The notes: generated from the letters alone by a model not told the origin. A stretch of DNA of 64,000 nucleotides from Cupriavidus necator A5-1 (GCF_000744095.1 NZ_JQLI01000001.1:1984001-2048000); one strand, 5' to 3'; shown: positions 16,519 to 26,912, counted from the first letter of the stretch. Numbers and translations are program-made.

Positions 16519-18537
16519 ATGCCATCTTCACATTTCGGCGCCCTGATCCCCCGCATCGGCGACGAACTGGTCGTGGCGTCGGCTTGGGAGCGTTTTCTGC
16601 AGGACCAACCCCTGGAAGCGAAGGGGGTGCGAAGCGTTGTCCTCGCATCCTGGCAGCGGTGTCGGTCCGAGGCTGTTGATCCCGCCAAGCACTCCGCACC
16701 GGGCGCAGCCGCCGAACATGTCCGCCAGTTGCAGCGGCAGAGCCGGGATCTGTGCGATGCCGCGCGTCCGGCACTCGAGGGCCTGCGCGAGATCCTGCGG
16801 GAATGCGGTACCCTCATTATGCTCTGCGACCCGGGCGGCACCATTCTGCAGCTCAATGGCGAGACCAGGGCGCGCAGCGTCGGTGAGAGGATCAACCTGG
16901 CCACCGGTGGCTGCTGGAATGAGGACGTCATCGGTACCAATGCCATCGGCACGGCGATCGCCACCGCCGCGCCGGTTCAGATCCATGCCAACGAGCATTT
17001 CTGCCTGGACGTCAAGCGCTGGACCTGCGCTGCGGCTCCCATTTTTGACCCCTTTGGTCGCAGCCTGCTGGGCGTGGTGGATGTATCCGGCGTCAAGGAG
17101 ACTTTCCATGGCCACACCCTGGGCCTGGTGGTGGCTGCCGCCAGCCAGATCGAATGCGAACTGGCCCGCCGCAATGTTGCCCTGCACGAGCGGTTGCTGA
17201 CCCGATCGATCGATCATTTCATCCGTTACGCCAGCGACTACGTTGTGCTCGTCGACAGCCGCGGGCGCATTGTCCGTACCAACGGCAATGCGCAGGCGGC
17301 GCGGGAGAGCTATGACGTGCGGCTGCCCTGCGAAGTTGGCGGGCAGGTGCCAGGACTCGACCTGGCACTGCCCGATATCGACCGGTGCTGCCAACGCCCG
17401 CAATGGCTGCGATCCGAATGGCTGCACCCGGTCAAGGACCATGACGGCATGCTGGGTACGATGCTGGTGATCCCGCTCGGGGCGCGCCAGCATCGACCCG
17501 CCGTATCGCTGCCAACGGCCAGAGCACCGATGGCAGCCAATGATGCGTTTGGCGAGATCATCGGGACAAGCGAGGCGCTGGAGGCGACCAAGGCACGCGC
17601 GCGCCGTATCGCCCCTCTCGATCTGCCGGTACTGCTGCTGGCCGAGACCGGAGCCGGGAAGGAACTCTTTGCCCGGGCGCTGCATCGGGCGGGAAATCGC
17701 CCCGAGGGTCCGTTCATTGCCGTCAACTGCGGCGCTTTCACCCGTGAACTGCTGGCCAGCGAACTCTTCGGCTATACCGATGGCGCCTTTACAGGCGCCC
17801 GCCGTGGTGGCCTGGCGGGCAAGTTCGAGCAGGCCGACGGCGGTACGCTGTTTCTGGACGAGGTCGGCGAGATGCCGCTTGAAATGCAGCCCCACCTGCT
17901 GCGCGTGCTGCAGGATGGCGTTGTGGTCCGCCTGGGCGATACCCGCGAACGGCGCGTTTCGGTGCGCATCGTCGCAGCCACTAACCGCGATCTGCAGAAG
18001 GAGATCGCCGCCGGGCGCTTCCGCGAAGACCTGTACCACCGCCTCTGCGTCGTCAGCCTGCTGCTACCGCCGCTGCGCGATCGACCTGGCGATATCGAGG
18101 CAATCATCGAGCATCTCAACAGCAAACTGGCACGCAAGTATGGCTGTGCGCCCAAGCAGCTTGAGCCAGCCGTGCCCCAGGCGCTTCTGAGCTATCATTG
18201 GCCGGGCAACATACGTGAACTGCAGAATGTCTTCGAGGTTATGTTCGCGCTCAGCGAAGGCGACATCATCGATACGTCTCTGCTGCCCCCGACCATCGCA
18301 CAGATGGCCAACAACCCGCTTGGCATATCAAGCTCAACGTCAATACCTGTTTCATCCGGTCGTCTTGAGGAAATGGAGAGACACGCGATACTCGATGCGA
18401 TCGCGAATGCCCATGGGAATATGTCCATGGCCGCACGCACGCTGGGGATTTCCAGGAGCACGCTGTACGTCAAACTGGCCGCGATCAGGGGACAGCCTGG
18501 CAATTCAAGCTCCGGCATTCAGGGGCTTGAGCACTGA
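16519..18537 (+). CDS. acxR: Sigma-54-dependent activator of acetone carboxylase (AcoR/AcxR type)
   Basis: The protein has 672 residues: an N-terminal sensory part with a GAF-like region (~75-210, including GTNAIGTAI), a middle region ending near 330, an AAA+ domain (~342-580) and a Fis-type helix-turn-helix at the end ([19 protein letters not shown]). In the AAA+ domain I see the Walker A AETGAGKE (~374), the sigma-54 contact loop GAFTGA (~422), the Walker [13 protein letters not shown] (~440) and [10 protein letters not shown]. It should sense acetone or a related alcohol and open the -24/-12 promoter of acxABC from upstream enhancers. The palindrome pair just before the gene may let it control its own synthesis. 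Confidence 0.92.
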   Translation: MPSSHFGALIPRIGDELVVASAWERFLQDQPLEAKGVRSVVLASWQRCRSEAVDPAKHSAPGAAAEHVRQLQRQSRDLCDAARPALEGLREILRECGTLIMLCDPGGTILQLNGETRARSVGERINLATGGCWNEDVIGTNAIGTAIATAAPVQIHANEHFCLDVKRWTCAAAPIFDPFGRSLLGVVDVSGVKETFHGHTLGLVVAAASQIECELARRNVALHERLLTRSIDHFIRYASDYVVLVDSRGRIVRTNGNAQAARESYDVRLPCEVGGQVPGLDLALPDIDRCCQRPQWLRSEWLHPVKDHDGMLGTMLVIPLGARQHRPAVSLPTARAPMAANDAFGEIIGTSEALEATKARARRIAPLDLPVLLLAETGAGKELFARALHRAGNRPEGPFIAVNCGAFTRELLASELFGYTDGAFTGARRGGLAGKFEQADGGTLFLDEVGEMPLEMQPHLLRVLQDGVVVRLGDTRERRVSVRIVAATNRDLQKEIAAGRFREDLYHRLCVVSLLLPPLRDRPGDIEAIIEHLNSKLARKYGCAPKQLEPAVPQALLSYHWPGNIRELQNVFEVMFALSEGDIIDTSLLPPTIAQMANNPLGISSSTSIPVSSGRLEEMERHAILDAIANAHGNMSMAARTLGISRSTLYVKLAAIRGQPGNSSSGIQGLEH

Positions 18538-18637
18538 CGCTTGCCCGCCAGGGAAGCGATGATCGACGGTTTCCGCCTGGATGGCGGCTCGCCATCGTTC
18601 AACGGCCGTCAGTCATCCGGGGGGCGCGCAAGGAGCA

Positions 18638-19813
18638 ATGAGATTGAGGCTGGCGACCTGGTTCCTAGTGATAGCCGTCCTGTTGTCAAAGCTGGCGGTC
18701 GCCGCCGACTTCGGCAGCAAGGGCGGCGCCGAGCCCGCCAACATCGACCAGATTTCTGATCTCCTTCGCGAGGATCCCTATGATCTGGAGTTGCTGATCA
18801 GTTTCGGCACTTCCAAGGGCGGGTCGGCCGGGCATTTCGCTCTGGCTATCCGTGACGGTGTGCCTGGCGACGATCTGGTCTATTCGGCCAACTATTATGC
18901 CGACCGCAAACGCAAGCACGAGAGCGGCTTCTACACCACGGATCTGATGGTTGGCATCCCGAAGAAGGAGTATTTGTTCAAGACGGTCTCCTCGGTCGCG
19001 GAGACGGCCTCGTTTGGCCTCGATTTCGGCGAGATCTACAAGCGTTCGGTCATCGGCGTGCGCGTGTACGGCGTACCGGCCAGTGACAAGCAGGCCCTGG
19101 AGGCTTACTTCAGACGCATCAATGACGACTATCACCGGCAGGCCAGGAATACCGAGTACCACAGCGGCGCAATCAAGTACGACTACTTGCGCCTCAACTG
19201 CGCCAAAACCATCGGGGCCGCATTCAAGTTTGGCGCTGGCTACAAGGACCTGGAGGTCACCAGCGCCAGGTTCCTGTCCGGACGGCGGGTGGTCGCAGCC
19301 GCCACGGCCAATATTCCTACCGAGATGGCGATGAAGCTCATCAAGGAGTGGGGCGGGCGCGGCTACGGCATCGACGTGGTGCTGTACAAGAAGTACGGTG
19401 GCTCGACCTATGTGGATCCTCACGAGGATGAAAAGGTGGCCTTCAAGGACTTGCCCAATCGCTTCCCCTCGGTCTTGTCCCGGGACTTCCGCCGGGAAGC
19501 GGGCGCCTACGAGGACTTCGACAATCTCTTCGCCATGTATCTTCTCTACAACCTGGGCAAGTACAGCGTGCGGGTGAACGAGCAGACGTTGCTGCTTGAG
19601 ATTGAGAAGGACAAGCGCCCAAAGTCCTACACGGAGGCAGCCGAACTTGCCCAGCAGAGCGCCAGGTCGGACAGCGAGAATTTCCGTCGCCGCCTGGTGT
19701 TCCGACCAAGCGGCACAAGGATCGGGGAAACTGCGGACAACACGCACCTCTACAATTTCCCTGACGATGGCGCCAGGAAAGGCGACGCCCTGGAGACTGA
19801 AGCCACGCAATGA
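18638..19813 (+). CDS. Exported protein of unknown function, possible papain-like fold
   Basis: The protein has 391 residues. The ATG at 18638 follows AGGAG with a spacing of 2; upstream ATGs lack a signal peptide. Residues 1-22 form a signal peptide ending in AVAAD. I do not recognise the family. Two segments, GHFALAIRDG near residue 70 and DYLRLNCAKTIGAAFK near 190, put a His and a Cys in the order and context seen in permuted papain-like (NlpC/P60, LRAT, Lnb-type) hydrolases, which would make it a periplasmic hydrolase; this is inference. The last ~60 residues are polar. It is followed 46 bases later by the Mop gene on the same strand. Confidence 0.7.
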   Translation: MRLRLATWFLVIAVLLSKLAVAADFGSKGGAEPANIDQISDLLREDPYDLELLISFGTSKGGSAGHFALAIRDGVPGDDLVYSANYYADRKRKHESGFYTTDLMVGIPKKEYLFKTVSSVAETASFGLDFGEIYKRSVIGVRVYGVPASDKQALEAYFRRINDDYHRQARNTEYHSGAIKYDYLRLNCAKTIGAAFKFGAGYKDLEVTSARFLSGRRVVAAATANIPTEMAMKLIKEWGGRGYGIDVVLYKKYGGSTYVDPHEDEKVAFKDLPNRFPSVLSRDFRREAGAYEDFDNLFAMYLLYNLGKYSVRVNEQTLLLEIEKDKRPKSYTEAAELAQQSARSDSENFRRRLVFRPSGTRIGETADNTHLYNFPDDGARKGDALETEATQ

Positions 19814-19859
19814 AAGGGAACGCCCGCGAACAGCTCAAACAACCAAGAAGGAGAGCGAA

Positions 19860-20288
19860 GTGATCACCAGTGCACGTAACCAGTTTTCGGGTGAAGTCTC
19901 CGAGGCCAGGCATGGCGCGGTCAACGACGAGGTCACGCTACGCCTGGCCGGTGGCCGGGAGATTGTTGCCACGGTGACCAGCGAAAGCGCAGCGCGCCTT
20001 GGGCTGACCCAGGGCAAGAAGGCGGTTGCCATGGTCAAGGCGACCTCGGTGATCGTCATGGTGGATATCGATGTCAGCAAGGTGTCGGCGCGCAACGCGA
20101 TCAGCGGAAAGGTGACCGACCTCAAGAAGGGCGCCGTCAATTCGGATGTCACCATTACAGCCGATTCCGGCCTGGCGATCTCGGCCATCATCACCAATAG
20201 CAGCGCCGACCGGCTCGGGCTGGCCGTCGGCAAGCCGGCGGCGGCGGTCTTCAAGGCGTCGAGCGTGATCGTAGGCGTGGAAGGCTGA
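19860..20288 (+). CDS. Mop (TOBE) di-domain molybdate-binding protein
   Basis: The product has 142 residues and starts at GTG 19860, with AAGGAG 6 bases upstream. It contains two tandem Mop repeats of about 65-70 residues. The first begins SARNQFSGEVSEARHGAVND and ends KATSVIVMV; the second begins SARNAISGKVTDLKKGAVNS and ends KASSVIVGVE. Such molbindins bind molybdate or tungstate oxyanions in the cytoplasm and act as stores, or form part of ModE/ModC. No mod transport gene is nearby. A molybdoenzyme elsewhere in the genome would be the likely client. It converges on the efflux operon. Confidence 0.88.
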   Translation: MITSARNQFSGEVSEARHGAVNDEVTLRLAGGREIVATVTSESAARLGLTQGKKAVAMVKATSVIVMVDIDVSKVSARNAISGKVTDLKKGAVNSDVTITADSGLAISAIITNSSADRLGLAVGKPAAAVFKASSVIVGVEG

Positions 20289-20333
20289 GCTAGCCCGTGG
20301 CAAATCGAGGCTGGCCATGCACTAGCGGACAGG

Positions 20334-21875
20334 TCACTCGCGAGCGGAACCGATGGTGCCTGTGGTCAACGCCAGGGTCGCAGCCGCGGCGAGCGCCCCG
20401 CTGTAGGCATCGGCGGAGGCATTGCGTGCCAGCAGCAACTGGCTCTGCGCCAGGTTGGCTTCGGTAACGGACCCCACGCCCCTGCTGTAGGCGGCGAATG
20501 CCGCGTCATAAGTGGTCTGTGCCGCCTCGGCCAGCGCCCTGGCCGCGTCATAGGCGGCCAGGCTCGATTCCAGTGCGCTCTGGCTGACCACCACCTGCCT
20601 GACGGACTCTTCCTTGGCCCGCGTCAGCCGGGCCGACGCGCTGTCGGCATCGTTGCGCGCCTGCGCGAGCACCGCGGAGCGCAGCCCGCCGTCGTAGATC
20701 GGCACCGTCACGCCCAGGAACACGCTGCCGCCGTAGCGGAACCCGCTGAGGTTGACAGTAGGCGGCTGCTGCCCGACCGGCGGAATCGCCGTAATGCCCG
20801 AGCTGCCCGAAGCGTACGACGTGAATGCCGACAGAAATACCTTCGGCATGAAGCCGGCCTCGGCCGCTTTCACCTTCGCCTGGCTGGCCCGCTCCACGGC
20901 ATAGGCCGCCAGCACGTCCGGCCGGCGGGCGATCGCGTTTTCCACGATCTGTTCGATCGAACTGCGCATGGCCGGCGACAACGCCCGCACCGGCATCTCG
21001 GCGATGCGGGGCCTGGACAGGGGCGAGATGCCGATCGCCGTGACCAGCGCCAGGTAGGCATCGGTCTCGGCCCCTTGCGCCTGCACCATCGCAAGGTTGG
21101 TTTGCGCGCGATTTTGCGTGGCCTGGGCCACCTCCACCACGGTGCCGATGCCGCGCTGGTAGCGTGCCCTGGCGGCGGCAAGCACCGCATCGGCGTTGCG
21201 CATCGCCTGCTGCACCGTGCCCGCGCGAGCGCGGGCAGCCTGGTAGCGGTAGAACGCCAGGCTGACGTCGTGGATGATCTTCTGGTGTGCCGCGGTAAAC
21301 GCAATGTTGGCGGCAATCGACGCCTGTTCGGTGGCATCGACAAGGCCCGCACGCTCGCCAAAATCGAACAGCAGCCATTGCAGCGACAACACCGAGACCG
21401 CGCCATGCGTCGACGAACTCGCGCCCAACGGCCCGAGCGCCGTGGACGTGGTGCTATGGCCATTCTGGTATCCGCCCATCGCCGCCGCGGAGATATACGG
21501 CAGGTAGCTGCTGCGGGCGATGCCGGCGGCCAGCGCCGCATTGCGTGCGTCGTTCCATGCGATCCGGGTCACCGGGTTGGCGGACTCGGCCAGGTCGATC
21601 AGCTCGGGAAGCGTGTAGTCATGCGTGGTGTCAAGTGCAGCAGGCGGCGGCACCGACGCCAGCGCGGTGTTGGCCGGCAGTGTGTAGTCGGCGGGCCGGG
21701 TGGCTGGTGTCGGCTTGCTGGCCGCGCCCGGCACGAACTCGCCGGAGGCAGTGGTCTCCGGTTGCCATGGCCGGTCAGGTGCCGGCGGCGCGAGATCGAG
21801 CGACGCGGTGGCGCACCCGGCCAGCGTCACGGCGGCCAGTGTCAGCGGGAGGGCCAGCGAATCAGGTTTGCGCAT
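20334..21875 (-). CDS. Outer-membrane efflux lipoprotein, TolC/NodT family
   Basis: The 513-residue protein has a lipoprotein signal with the lipobox LAGC (Cys near 21), so it is lipid-anchored at the outer membrane. It has two homologous helical halves typical of TolC-type channels (TLPELIDLAESANP, GTVVEVAQATQN, RRPDVLAAYAVERASQAKVKAAEAGFMP, YSRGVGSVTEANLAQSQL). It forms the exit duct for the HlyD and FUSC proteins encoded upstream. The start at 21875 overlaps the end of the FUSC gene by 14 bases, which supports translational coupling. Last gene of the operon. Confidence 0.9.
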   Translation of the reverse strand: MRKPDSLALPLTLAAVTLAGCATASLDLAPPAPDRPWQPETTASGEFVPGAASKPTPATRPADYTLPANTALASVPPPAALDTTHDYTLPELIDLAESANPVTRIAWNDARNAALAAGIARSSYLPYISAAAMGGYQNGHSTTSTALGPLGASSSTHGAVSVLSLQWLLFDFGERAGLVDATEQASIAANIAFTAAHQKIIHDVSLAFYRYQAARARAGTVQQAMRNADAVLAAARARYQRGIGTVVEVAQATQNRAQTNLAMVQAQGAETDAYLALVTAIGISPLSRPRIAEMPVRALSPAMRSSIEQIVENAIARRPDVLAAYAVERASQAKVKAAEAGFMPKVFLSAFTSYASGSSGITAIPPVGQQPPTVNLSGFRYGGSVFLGVTVPIYDGGLRSAVLAQARNDADSASARLTRAKEESVRQVVVSQSALESSLAAYDAARALAEAAQTTYDAAFAAYSRGVGSVTEANLAQSQLLLARNASADAYSGALAAAATLALTTGTIGSARE

Positions 21876-23829
21876 GGATGGAAGACGAGGTGGTCGCATC
21901 CGGTGCCTCGGCAGCCGTTTCTGCCAGGCGCCGGTCGACAATGGCCAGCAGGGCGTTGCGGTTACCGACGTCGTCGGTGCCGGAAGCCTGCACGGTTGGC
22001 GGCGGCATGTCGGTGGTCCGCAGCCGCTGCAGCCGGCGCGCGATTTCCGGATCGCCGGGAAAGCGTTCCGCGAGCAGGAATACGGGTCCGGCAATCGCAT
22101 CGAGCACGGCCAGGCGCCGGCGCCGGTCGTCGACCCATTCCCGCCCCGGCCCGACCGATGCGGGCTCATAGTGGGCCAGGACCAGGTCTTGCGTGATCTC
22201 GCCGTGCAGGGCCATGGCGGCAATGGCATGGCGGCGCCGGGCGTCGGGCTGGCGTGCCTCGGCCAGCTGGTGCCATTGCCCGACCAGTGCTGCCAGCGCA
22301 GCTTCGATGCGGGCCGCAATACTGACCGGCCAGATCCGCGTGAAGACCAGGTACACGACGAGGTTGCCCAGCAGCACGCCGATCACGCGGTCGCGCGCGA
22401 TGGTCAGGTCGAAGCCCGGCCCGGCGCCCTGGATGACGCACAGGAAGAATGCAAACGCCACCTGGAAGCCCGCATAGGCAATTCGCGGCGAGCCCTGCGC
22501 TACCCATGCGGAAATCCACGTACCGGCAAACACCAGCAGCATCAGTCCGCCCACTGACGTCAGGGAAGGGACGATGTAGACGAGTGCCGCCGTCCCGATC
22601 ACGGCCCCGACCAGGCAGCCGGCCAGGCGCAGCGTCAGCTTTTCCATGGTTTCCGCCGCGGTGCCGAGCGATACCAGGTAGCAGGTGATGAAGCAGGTAT
22701 GGATGCCGGGCCAGTTCAGTTGCTGGTACAGCAAGTAGCAGAACATCGCCGCGCCGGTGGTCTTGAGCGCGTAGCGGACGTGGACTGGATTCGAGAATGC
22801 GTCGGCATCCAGGAAGCTGCCCCGCGCCTTGTCGGCTGGCTCTGGTGGTGCCGATTCTGCCGGTTCCGCATAGCGGTTGATGGCGCCGAGCAGTTCGGTG
22901 GCAACGGCTTCCTGCACGGGGGCAAGGTTTTCGATACCGGGAACGGCCAGCGCAATGTCCACCGGATAGCCGCCCGCGCCGAGCATGGCCGCCATCGCGT
23001 CGAGCGTGGTGGCGACCGGCGCGGCGATCGCTGCCGGCAGTTGCGCCCCGGGTTGCCGGCGCGCGACGTCGGCGGCAAGCAGGATCGCCATGGTGGATGA
23101 CGTGACTTGCCGCAGGGCGGGCAAGTCATCTGCGCGCAGGCTGCCTTCGAGTTTCGCCAGCCTCAGCCAGCCCGCGATGGGCTGGATGCCGTCGTGCAAC
23201 GCTGCCCGCAGCGCCTCGGGGTCGCCATCGGGTTCCCGCAGGCTGCGGGCGGCAGTGCGCAGGCAATGGGCCAGACGCTCAGTCGCAAGCCGGCGCGGCG
23301 ACGGGCCCAGCATCAGGTTGACCACGATATTGACGCCGATTGGGATCGCCACCATCAGCCACACATAGAGCAGGGCGCGGGTGGCGATTTCGCCCGCCGG
23401 CACCAGCCCGAGTTCGTCGAGCCCAAAGCCGACGATCATCGCCACGATGGCGCCGACAGGGCGCAGCTTGCTGGCGGAGGTCAGGAACAGCAGGGCCGCC
23501 GACACCACCGCCATGCACGCCACGCGGCGCAGCGGGTCGTCGATGCTGAAATCGGCCAGCCACATCACCATGCCGATGATCAGGCTGACCAGCACCAGCG
23601 CGGCCACGCTCATGACGATGCTGGAGGTGCGGTCGGCGCGGTTGACGAAGAAGATCACATAGGCGGAGATAGCCGCTTCCGGGGTGCCGTAGATGCTGGT
23701 CACCAGCACCGTCAGCGCGCAGGCCACTGCGACGCGCGTGGTGGCGGCGGCACGGCCCGGGAACGGCGCCAGCAGTGCCCGGATATCCGCCGGGCCCAGG
23801 CGCAGCTTGTCAGCGGCAGGCTGCGCCAT
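21862..23829 (-). CDS. FUSC family inner-membrane efflux protein (AaeB-like)
   Basis: The 655-residue protein has two blocks of predicted membrane helices (about 35-190 and 380-530) separated and followed by soluble regions, the layout of AaeB/FUSC efflux pumps. Recognisable segments include VTSIYGTPEAAISAYVIFFVN, ATRALLYVWLMVAIPIGVN and CFITCYLVSLGTAAETMEKL. In E. coli AaeB exports hydroxylated aromatic acids; the substrate here is inferred only. The start is placed at the ATG 23829 (GAGA upstream), with a GTG at 23850 as an alternative. Either way it overlaps the end of the hlyD-type gene. Confidence 0.88.
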   Translation of the reverse strand: MAQPAADKLRLGPADIRALLAPFPGRAAATTRVAVACALTVLVTSIYGTPEAAISAYVIFFVNRADRTSSIVMSVAALVLVSLIIGMVMWLADFSIDDPLRRVACMAVVSAALLFLTSASKLRPVGAIVAMIVGFGLDELGLVPAGEIATRALLYVWLMVAIPIGVNIVVNLMLGPSPRRLATERLAHCLRTAARSLREPDGDPEALRAALHDGIQPIAGWLRLAKLEGSLRADDLPALRQVTSSTMAILLAADVARRQPGAQLPAAIAAPVATTLDAMAAMLGAGGYPVDIALAVPGIENLAPVQEAVATELLGAINRYAEPAESAPPEPADKARGSFLDADAFSNPVHVRYALKTTGAAMFCYLLYQQLNWPGIHTCFITCYLVSLGTAAETMEKLTLRLAGCLVGAVIGTAALVYIVPSLTSVGGLMLLVFAGTWISAWVAQGSPRIAYAGFQVAFAFFLCVIQGAGPGFDLTIARDRVIGVLLGNLVVYLVFTRIWPVSIAARIEAALAALVGQWHQLAEARQPDARRRHAIAAMALHGEITQDLVLAHYEPASVGPGREWVDDRRRRLAVLDAIAGPVFLLAERFPGDPEIARRLQRLRTTDMPPPTVQASGTDDVGNRNALLAIVDRRLAETAAEAPDATTSSSIHAQT

Positions 23830-24859
23830 GCCGGATCTCGACGGTTGCACTCGCGCCCACCCTGGCCAACGGCTCCGGCGGATCTTCCAGCTTGATGCGC
23901 ACCGGGAAGCGCTTGGCCACGCGCACCCAGTTCACGGATGGCTGGACGTAGGGCAGGGAACGCGGCAGGTTCAGCCGGTCGGTATCCGTGATGCCGACGC
24001 CGATGCCTTCCACCTTGCCGCGGATGGCATGGCGCCGGTCGATCATCGAGTAGACCGTGGCGCAGTCCCCGATATGGATATCGGCCAGCGAGGTCTCGCG
24101 GAAGTTCGCCACCGCGAACCATTCACCGGTATGCACCAGCAGGAACAGCGACTGGTTGGGGATCACGACTTCGCCGGACAGCACCGTCAGCCCGCTCACG
24201 CGGCCGGCGTGCGGGGCGCGCACCACGGTATCGTCCAGCGCGCGCTGCGCAATCGCCAGCGCCGCCTCGCGCGCATGCACGGCGGCGATCGCGTCATCGT
24301 CCTTGCCTACCGCCTGTGCCGTGGCGGCGCGCTGCACATTGGCCTGCTTCAGCGACACCGCGGCATCGCGCTGCGCCACCTGCGCCTGGTCAAGCTGCTG
24401 CCTGGGCACATAGCCGTCCGCTGCGAGCGGACCCAGCCGGTCCACCGTGCGCGCCGTGAGTGCGTAGTTCTGCTCGGCCCGTGCGGTCTGCTCCGACGCC
24501 ACCGCTGCCGTGGCCCGCTCGCTGGCAATCGCGCGCCTGCGCGTGCCAAGCGCGGCCTGCGCAAGCTCCAGGTCGGCGCGGGCCTGGGCCACGGCCAGCC
24601 GGTACGGCACCGGATCGATCTCGAACAGGACCGCGCCCTTGGCCGCCTGCTGGTTCTCCGCCACATGGATGCGCGCAATCCGGCCGCCGACCGGCGACGC
24701 AATATGAACCAGATCGGCATCGAGCGAGGCATCGTCCGAGGAAGGGAAGCGCAGCGTGCGCTGCCAGGCGTAGACGGAGAGCAGCACGGCCACCAGGACG
24801 ATGGCTAGCGCGACCAGTTTGCCGCGTAGCGGGCTTTTGCGGATGCCGGCCATTTTCAT
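23810..24859 (-). CDS. HlyD family periplasmic adaptor (AaeA-like)
   Basis: The protein has 349 residues. One N-terminal membrane helix (about 14-32) is followed by the barrel-sandwich half-motif IASPVGGRIARIHVAENQQ, a long coiled-coil hairpin (about 85-205), the second half-motif APHAGRVSGLTVLSGEVV and a beta-barrel ending in RVGASATVEI. It links the inner-membrane FUSC pump to the outer-membrane channel. The ATG at 24859 overlaps the stop of the YtcA-like gene by four bases (ATGA), so the four genes are almost certainly one transcript. Confidence 0.92.
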   Translation of the reverse strand: MKMAGIRKSPLRGKLVALAIVLVAVLLSVYAWQRTLRFPSSDDASLDADLVHIASPVGGRIARIHVAENQQAAKGAVLFEIDPVPYRLAVAQARADLELAQAALGTRRRAIASERATAAVASEQTARAEQNYALTARTVDRLGPLAADGYVPRQQLDQAQVAQRDAAVSLKQANVQRAATAQAVGKDDDAIAAVHAREAALAIAQRALDDTVVRAPHAGRVSGLTVLSGEVVIPNQSLFLLVHTGEWFAVANFRETSLADIHIGDCATVYSMIDRRHAIRGKVEGIGVGITDTDRLNLPRSLPYVQPSVNWVRVAKRFPVRIKLEDPPEPLARVGASATVEIRHGAACR

Positions 24860-25119
24860 AGGATATGTCCCGTCCCCAGTAACCAGACGATTTCCGCGAT
24901 CATCACGCCGATCGCGGTGTTGACCAGGAGCTGGTAGCGGACCGTTTCAGCCCAGCCCGTCTTGATGAGGATCCGGTGAGACACGATGGCGCCGGCAATG
25001 CCGACAAGGGCGCTCAGGAGCCAGAGCGGGAAATAGGCGCCGAACAGGCTGAAAGACGGGGCGCCGGCGCATCCGTGGAGCAATGCGGCCGACGCGACAA
25101 GCGCAAGCGAGCGTGCCAT
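24856..25119 (-). CDS. YtcA/AaeX-like small membrane lipoprotein
   Basis: The product has 87 residues. It begins MARSLALVASAALLHGCAG, a lipoprotein signal with lipobox LHGC, and continues with two hydrophobic segments (FPLWLLSALVGIAGAIV and LLVNTAIGVMIAEIVWLL). Small two-helix proteins of this kind head FUSC-type efflux operons in many proteobacteria; their exact job is not known. It is the first gene of the ytcA-hlyD-FUSC-tolC unit. The start at ATG 25119 was preferred over an upstream frame because it gives the signal sequence. Confidence 0.85.
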   Translation of the reverse strand: MARSLALVASAALLHGCAGAPSFSLFGAYFPLWLLSALVGIAGAIVSHRILIKTGWAETVRYQLLVNTAIGVMIAEIVWLLGTGHIL

Positions 25120-25277
25120 GGAATCTCGATCGGAATCGGTCGACGTAAATATAGCAGCGTGGATGTTGGCTCGTCCAAGGCGCGGCCCGGCGTGCGGCAC
25201 GCCATTGTTGCTCCGTCAATAGGTCACTGCCCCAGCAGTTCGCTTCGGACCCGGTTCGCTGCCACGCCGCGCGGTGG

Positions 25278-26912
25278 TCAGTCGGCGTTGCGAAGCTCGC
25301 GCCGGAGGATCTTGCCCACCGTGGATTTTGGCAGCGCGTCAACGAAGCAGATGATCCTGGGCACTTTGTAGGCGGCCATGCCGGCTCGACAGTGGGCGAC
25401 CAGGGCGTCCTCGGTCACCTCGGCCCCAGGCACCCTGGTGACATACAGCTTGACCGCTTCGCCCGTCCGTTCGTCTGGTACGCCGATGCAGGCGCACTCG
25501 GCCACGCCGGGGAAGCTGCTGGCGAGCGCTTCCACTTCGTTCGGGTAGACGTTAAAGCCGGAGACGATGATCATGTCCTTCTTGCGGTCGACGATCTTCA
25601 GCAAGCCTTTCGCGTCAAAGACGCCGACATCGCCGGTGCGGAAGTAGCCGTCCGGGGTGAACGCCTTTGCATTGGCCTCTGGCTTGTTCCAGTATCCGCG
25701 CATCACCTGCGGCCCCTTGACGCAGATTTCCCCGGGCTCGCCGACGCCGGCCTCCTTGTCCTGGTCGTCCAGCAGCTTGACATCGGTGGATGGCACGGGC
25801 AAGCCGGTGGTCCCGGTGTAGCCGCTGGTGGACTGCGGGTTGAACGACACGACGGGCGACGTCTCCGACAAGCCATAGCCCTCGCAGATAAAGCTGCCCG
25901 TCACCGATTTCCATCGGTCCGAAACGATTTCGATCACCGCCGCGCCGCCGCCGGCTGACAGCCTCAGCCGCGACCAGTCCACCTCAGTCAGGCGCGGGTG
26001 GGCGGCCAGCCCGGCGTACAAGGTGGTGACGCCAACGAAGATCGTTGGTCGCGCCGCCTTCAGCACATCGATGAGGGCGTCCAGGTCCCGGGGATTTGCC
26101 ACGAGCCAGTTCTCGGCGCCGACGGAGAAGCAGGTGAGGAAATTCACCATCAGCGCAAAGATGTGGTAGAGCGGGATCGCGGTCACGATGGTCTCTTCGC
26201 CCCGCCGCAGCACGTCGGGCATGAAGGCCTTGAACTGCTCGATATTGGCGACGAGATTGCGGTGTGTCAGCACGGCGCCCTTGGAGAGGCCGGTGGTGCC
26301 GCCGGTGTATTGCAGGACGAGCAGGTCGGCGCCGCTCACGTCCACCGGGTCGAACCCAAGCGTCGCGCCCCGCGCGATGGCTGCCGGCAACGTGGCCGCG
26401 TTGCGCAGCGACGCGTCGACCGCCGGGCCCGGGATGGCCGCGCCACTGCCGTCGCCAGGGCCGACCGTGATCACCGTCCTGATCCGCGTCTTGCTGAGCA
26501 CCGCCGCGAGCGTGGGCGTTGCGCCGTCGTAGGCCACGATCGTTTCGACGCCTGCGTCATTGAGCTGATGTTCGAGCTCCCGGGCGGTGTACTGCGGATT
26601 GACGTTGACCTGGATGCCGCCGGCTTTCGTGACGGCAATGAAGGTGAGTGGAAACGCCAGCAGATTGGGCAGCATCACGGCGACGCGGTCGCCTTTCCTG
26701 ACGCCTGCCACTTTCTGCAGATAGGCCGCCAGCGCGGACGACTGGCGATCGACATCCGCATAGGTCAGCACCTTTCCGAACGCACGGAAGGCTGGCTTGT
26801 CTGCGAACTGGCGCATGGCGGCTTCCAGCAACGCGTTCACGGAGGGGTAGCGATCGGCGTTGATTTCGGCCGGGATCGAGCCGTAGGAATGGATCCAGTG
26901 TCTGCTGCTCAT
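25278..26912 (-). CDS. Long-chain fatty-acid/acyl-CoA ligase (FadD-type AMP-forming)
   Basis: The protein has 544 residues, the usual size for FadD-like enzymes. It shows the adenylate-forming motifs in order: P-loop-like YTGGTTGLSKGA (~200), GYGLSETSP (~345), YFRTGDVG (~430), KIVDRKKDMIIVSGFNVYP, and the C-terminal PKSTVGKILRREL with the catalytic Lys. It should activate a carboxylic acid to its CoA thioester with ATP. Substrate class (fatty or aryl acid) cannot be read from the sequence. It is divergent from an AraC-type regulator about 295 bases away. Confidence 0.9.
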   Translation of the reverse strand: MSSRHWIHSYGSIPAEINADRYPSVNALLEAAMRQFADKPAFRAFGKVLTYADVDRQSSALAAYLQKVAGVRKGDRVAVMLPNLLAFPLTFIAVTKAGGIQVNVNPQYTARELEHQLNDAGVETIVAYDGATPTLAAVLSKTRIRTVITVGPGDGSGAAIPGPAVDASLRNAATLPAAIARGATLGFDPVDVSGADLLVLQYTGGTTGLSKGAVLTHRNLVANIEQFKAFMPDVLRRGEETIVTAIPLYHIFALMVNFLTCFSVGAENWLVANPRDLDALIDVLKAARPTIFVGVTTLYAGLAAHPRLTEVDWSRLRLSAGGGAAVIEIVSDRWKSVTGSFICEGYGLSETSPVVSFNPQSTSGYTGTTGLPVPSTDVKLLDDQDKEAGVGEPGEICVKGPQVMRGYWNKPEANAKAFTPDGYFRTGDVGVFDAKGLLKIVDRKKDMIIVSGFNVYPNEVEALASSFPGVAECACIGVPDERTGEAVKLYVTRVPGAEVTEDALVAHCRAGMAAYKVPRIICFVDALPKSTVGKILRRELRNAD

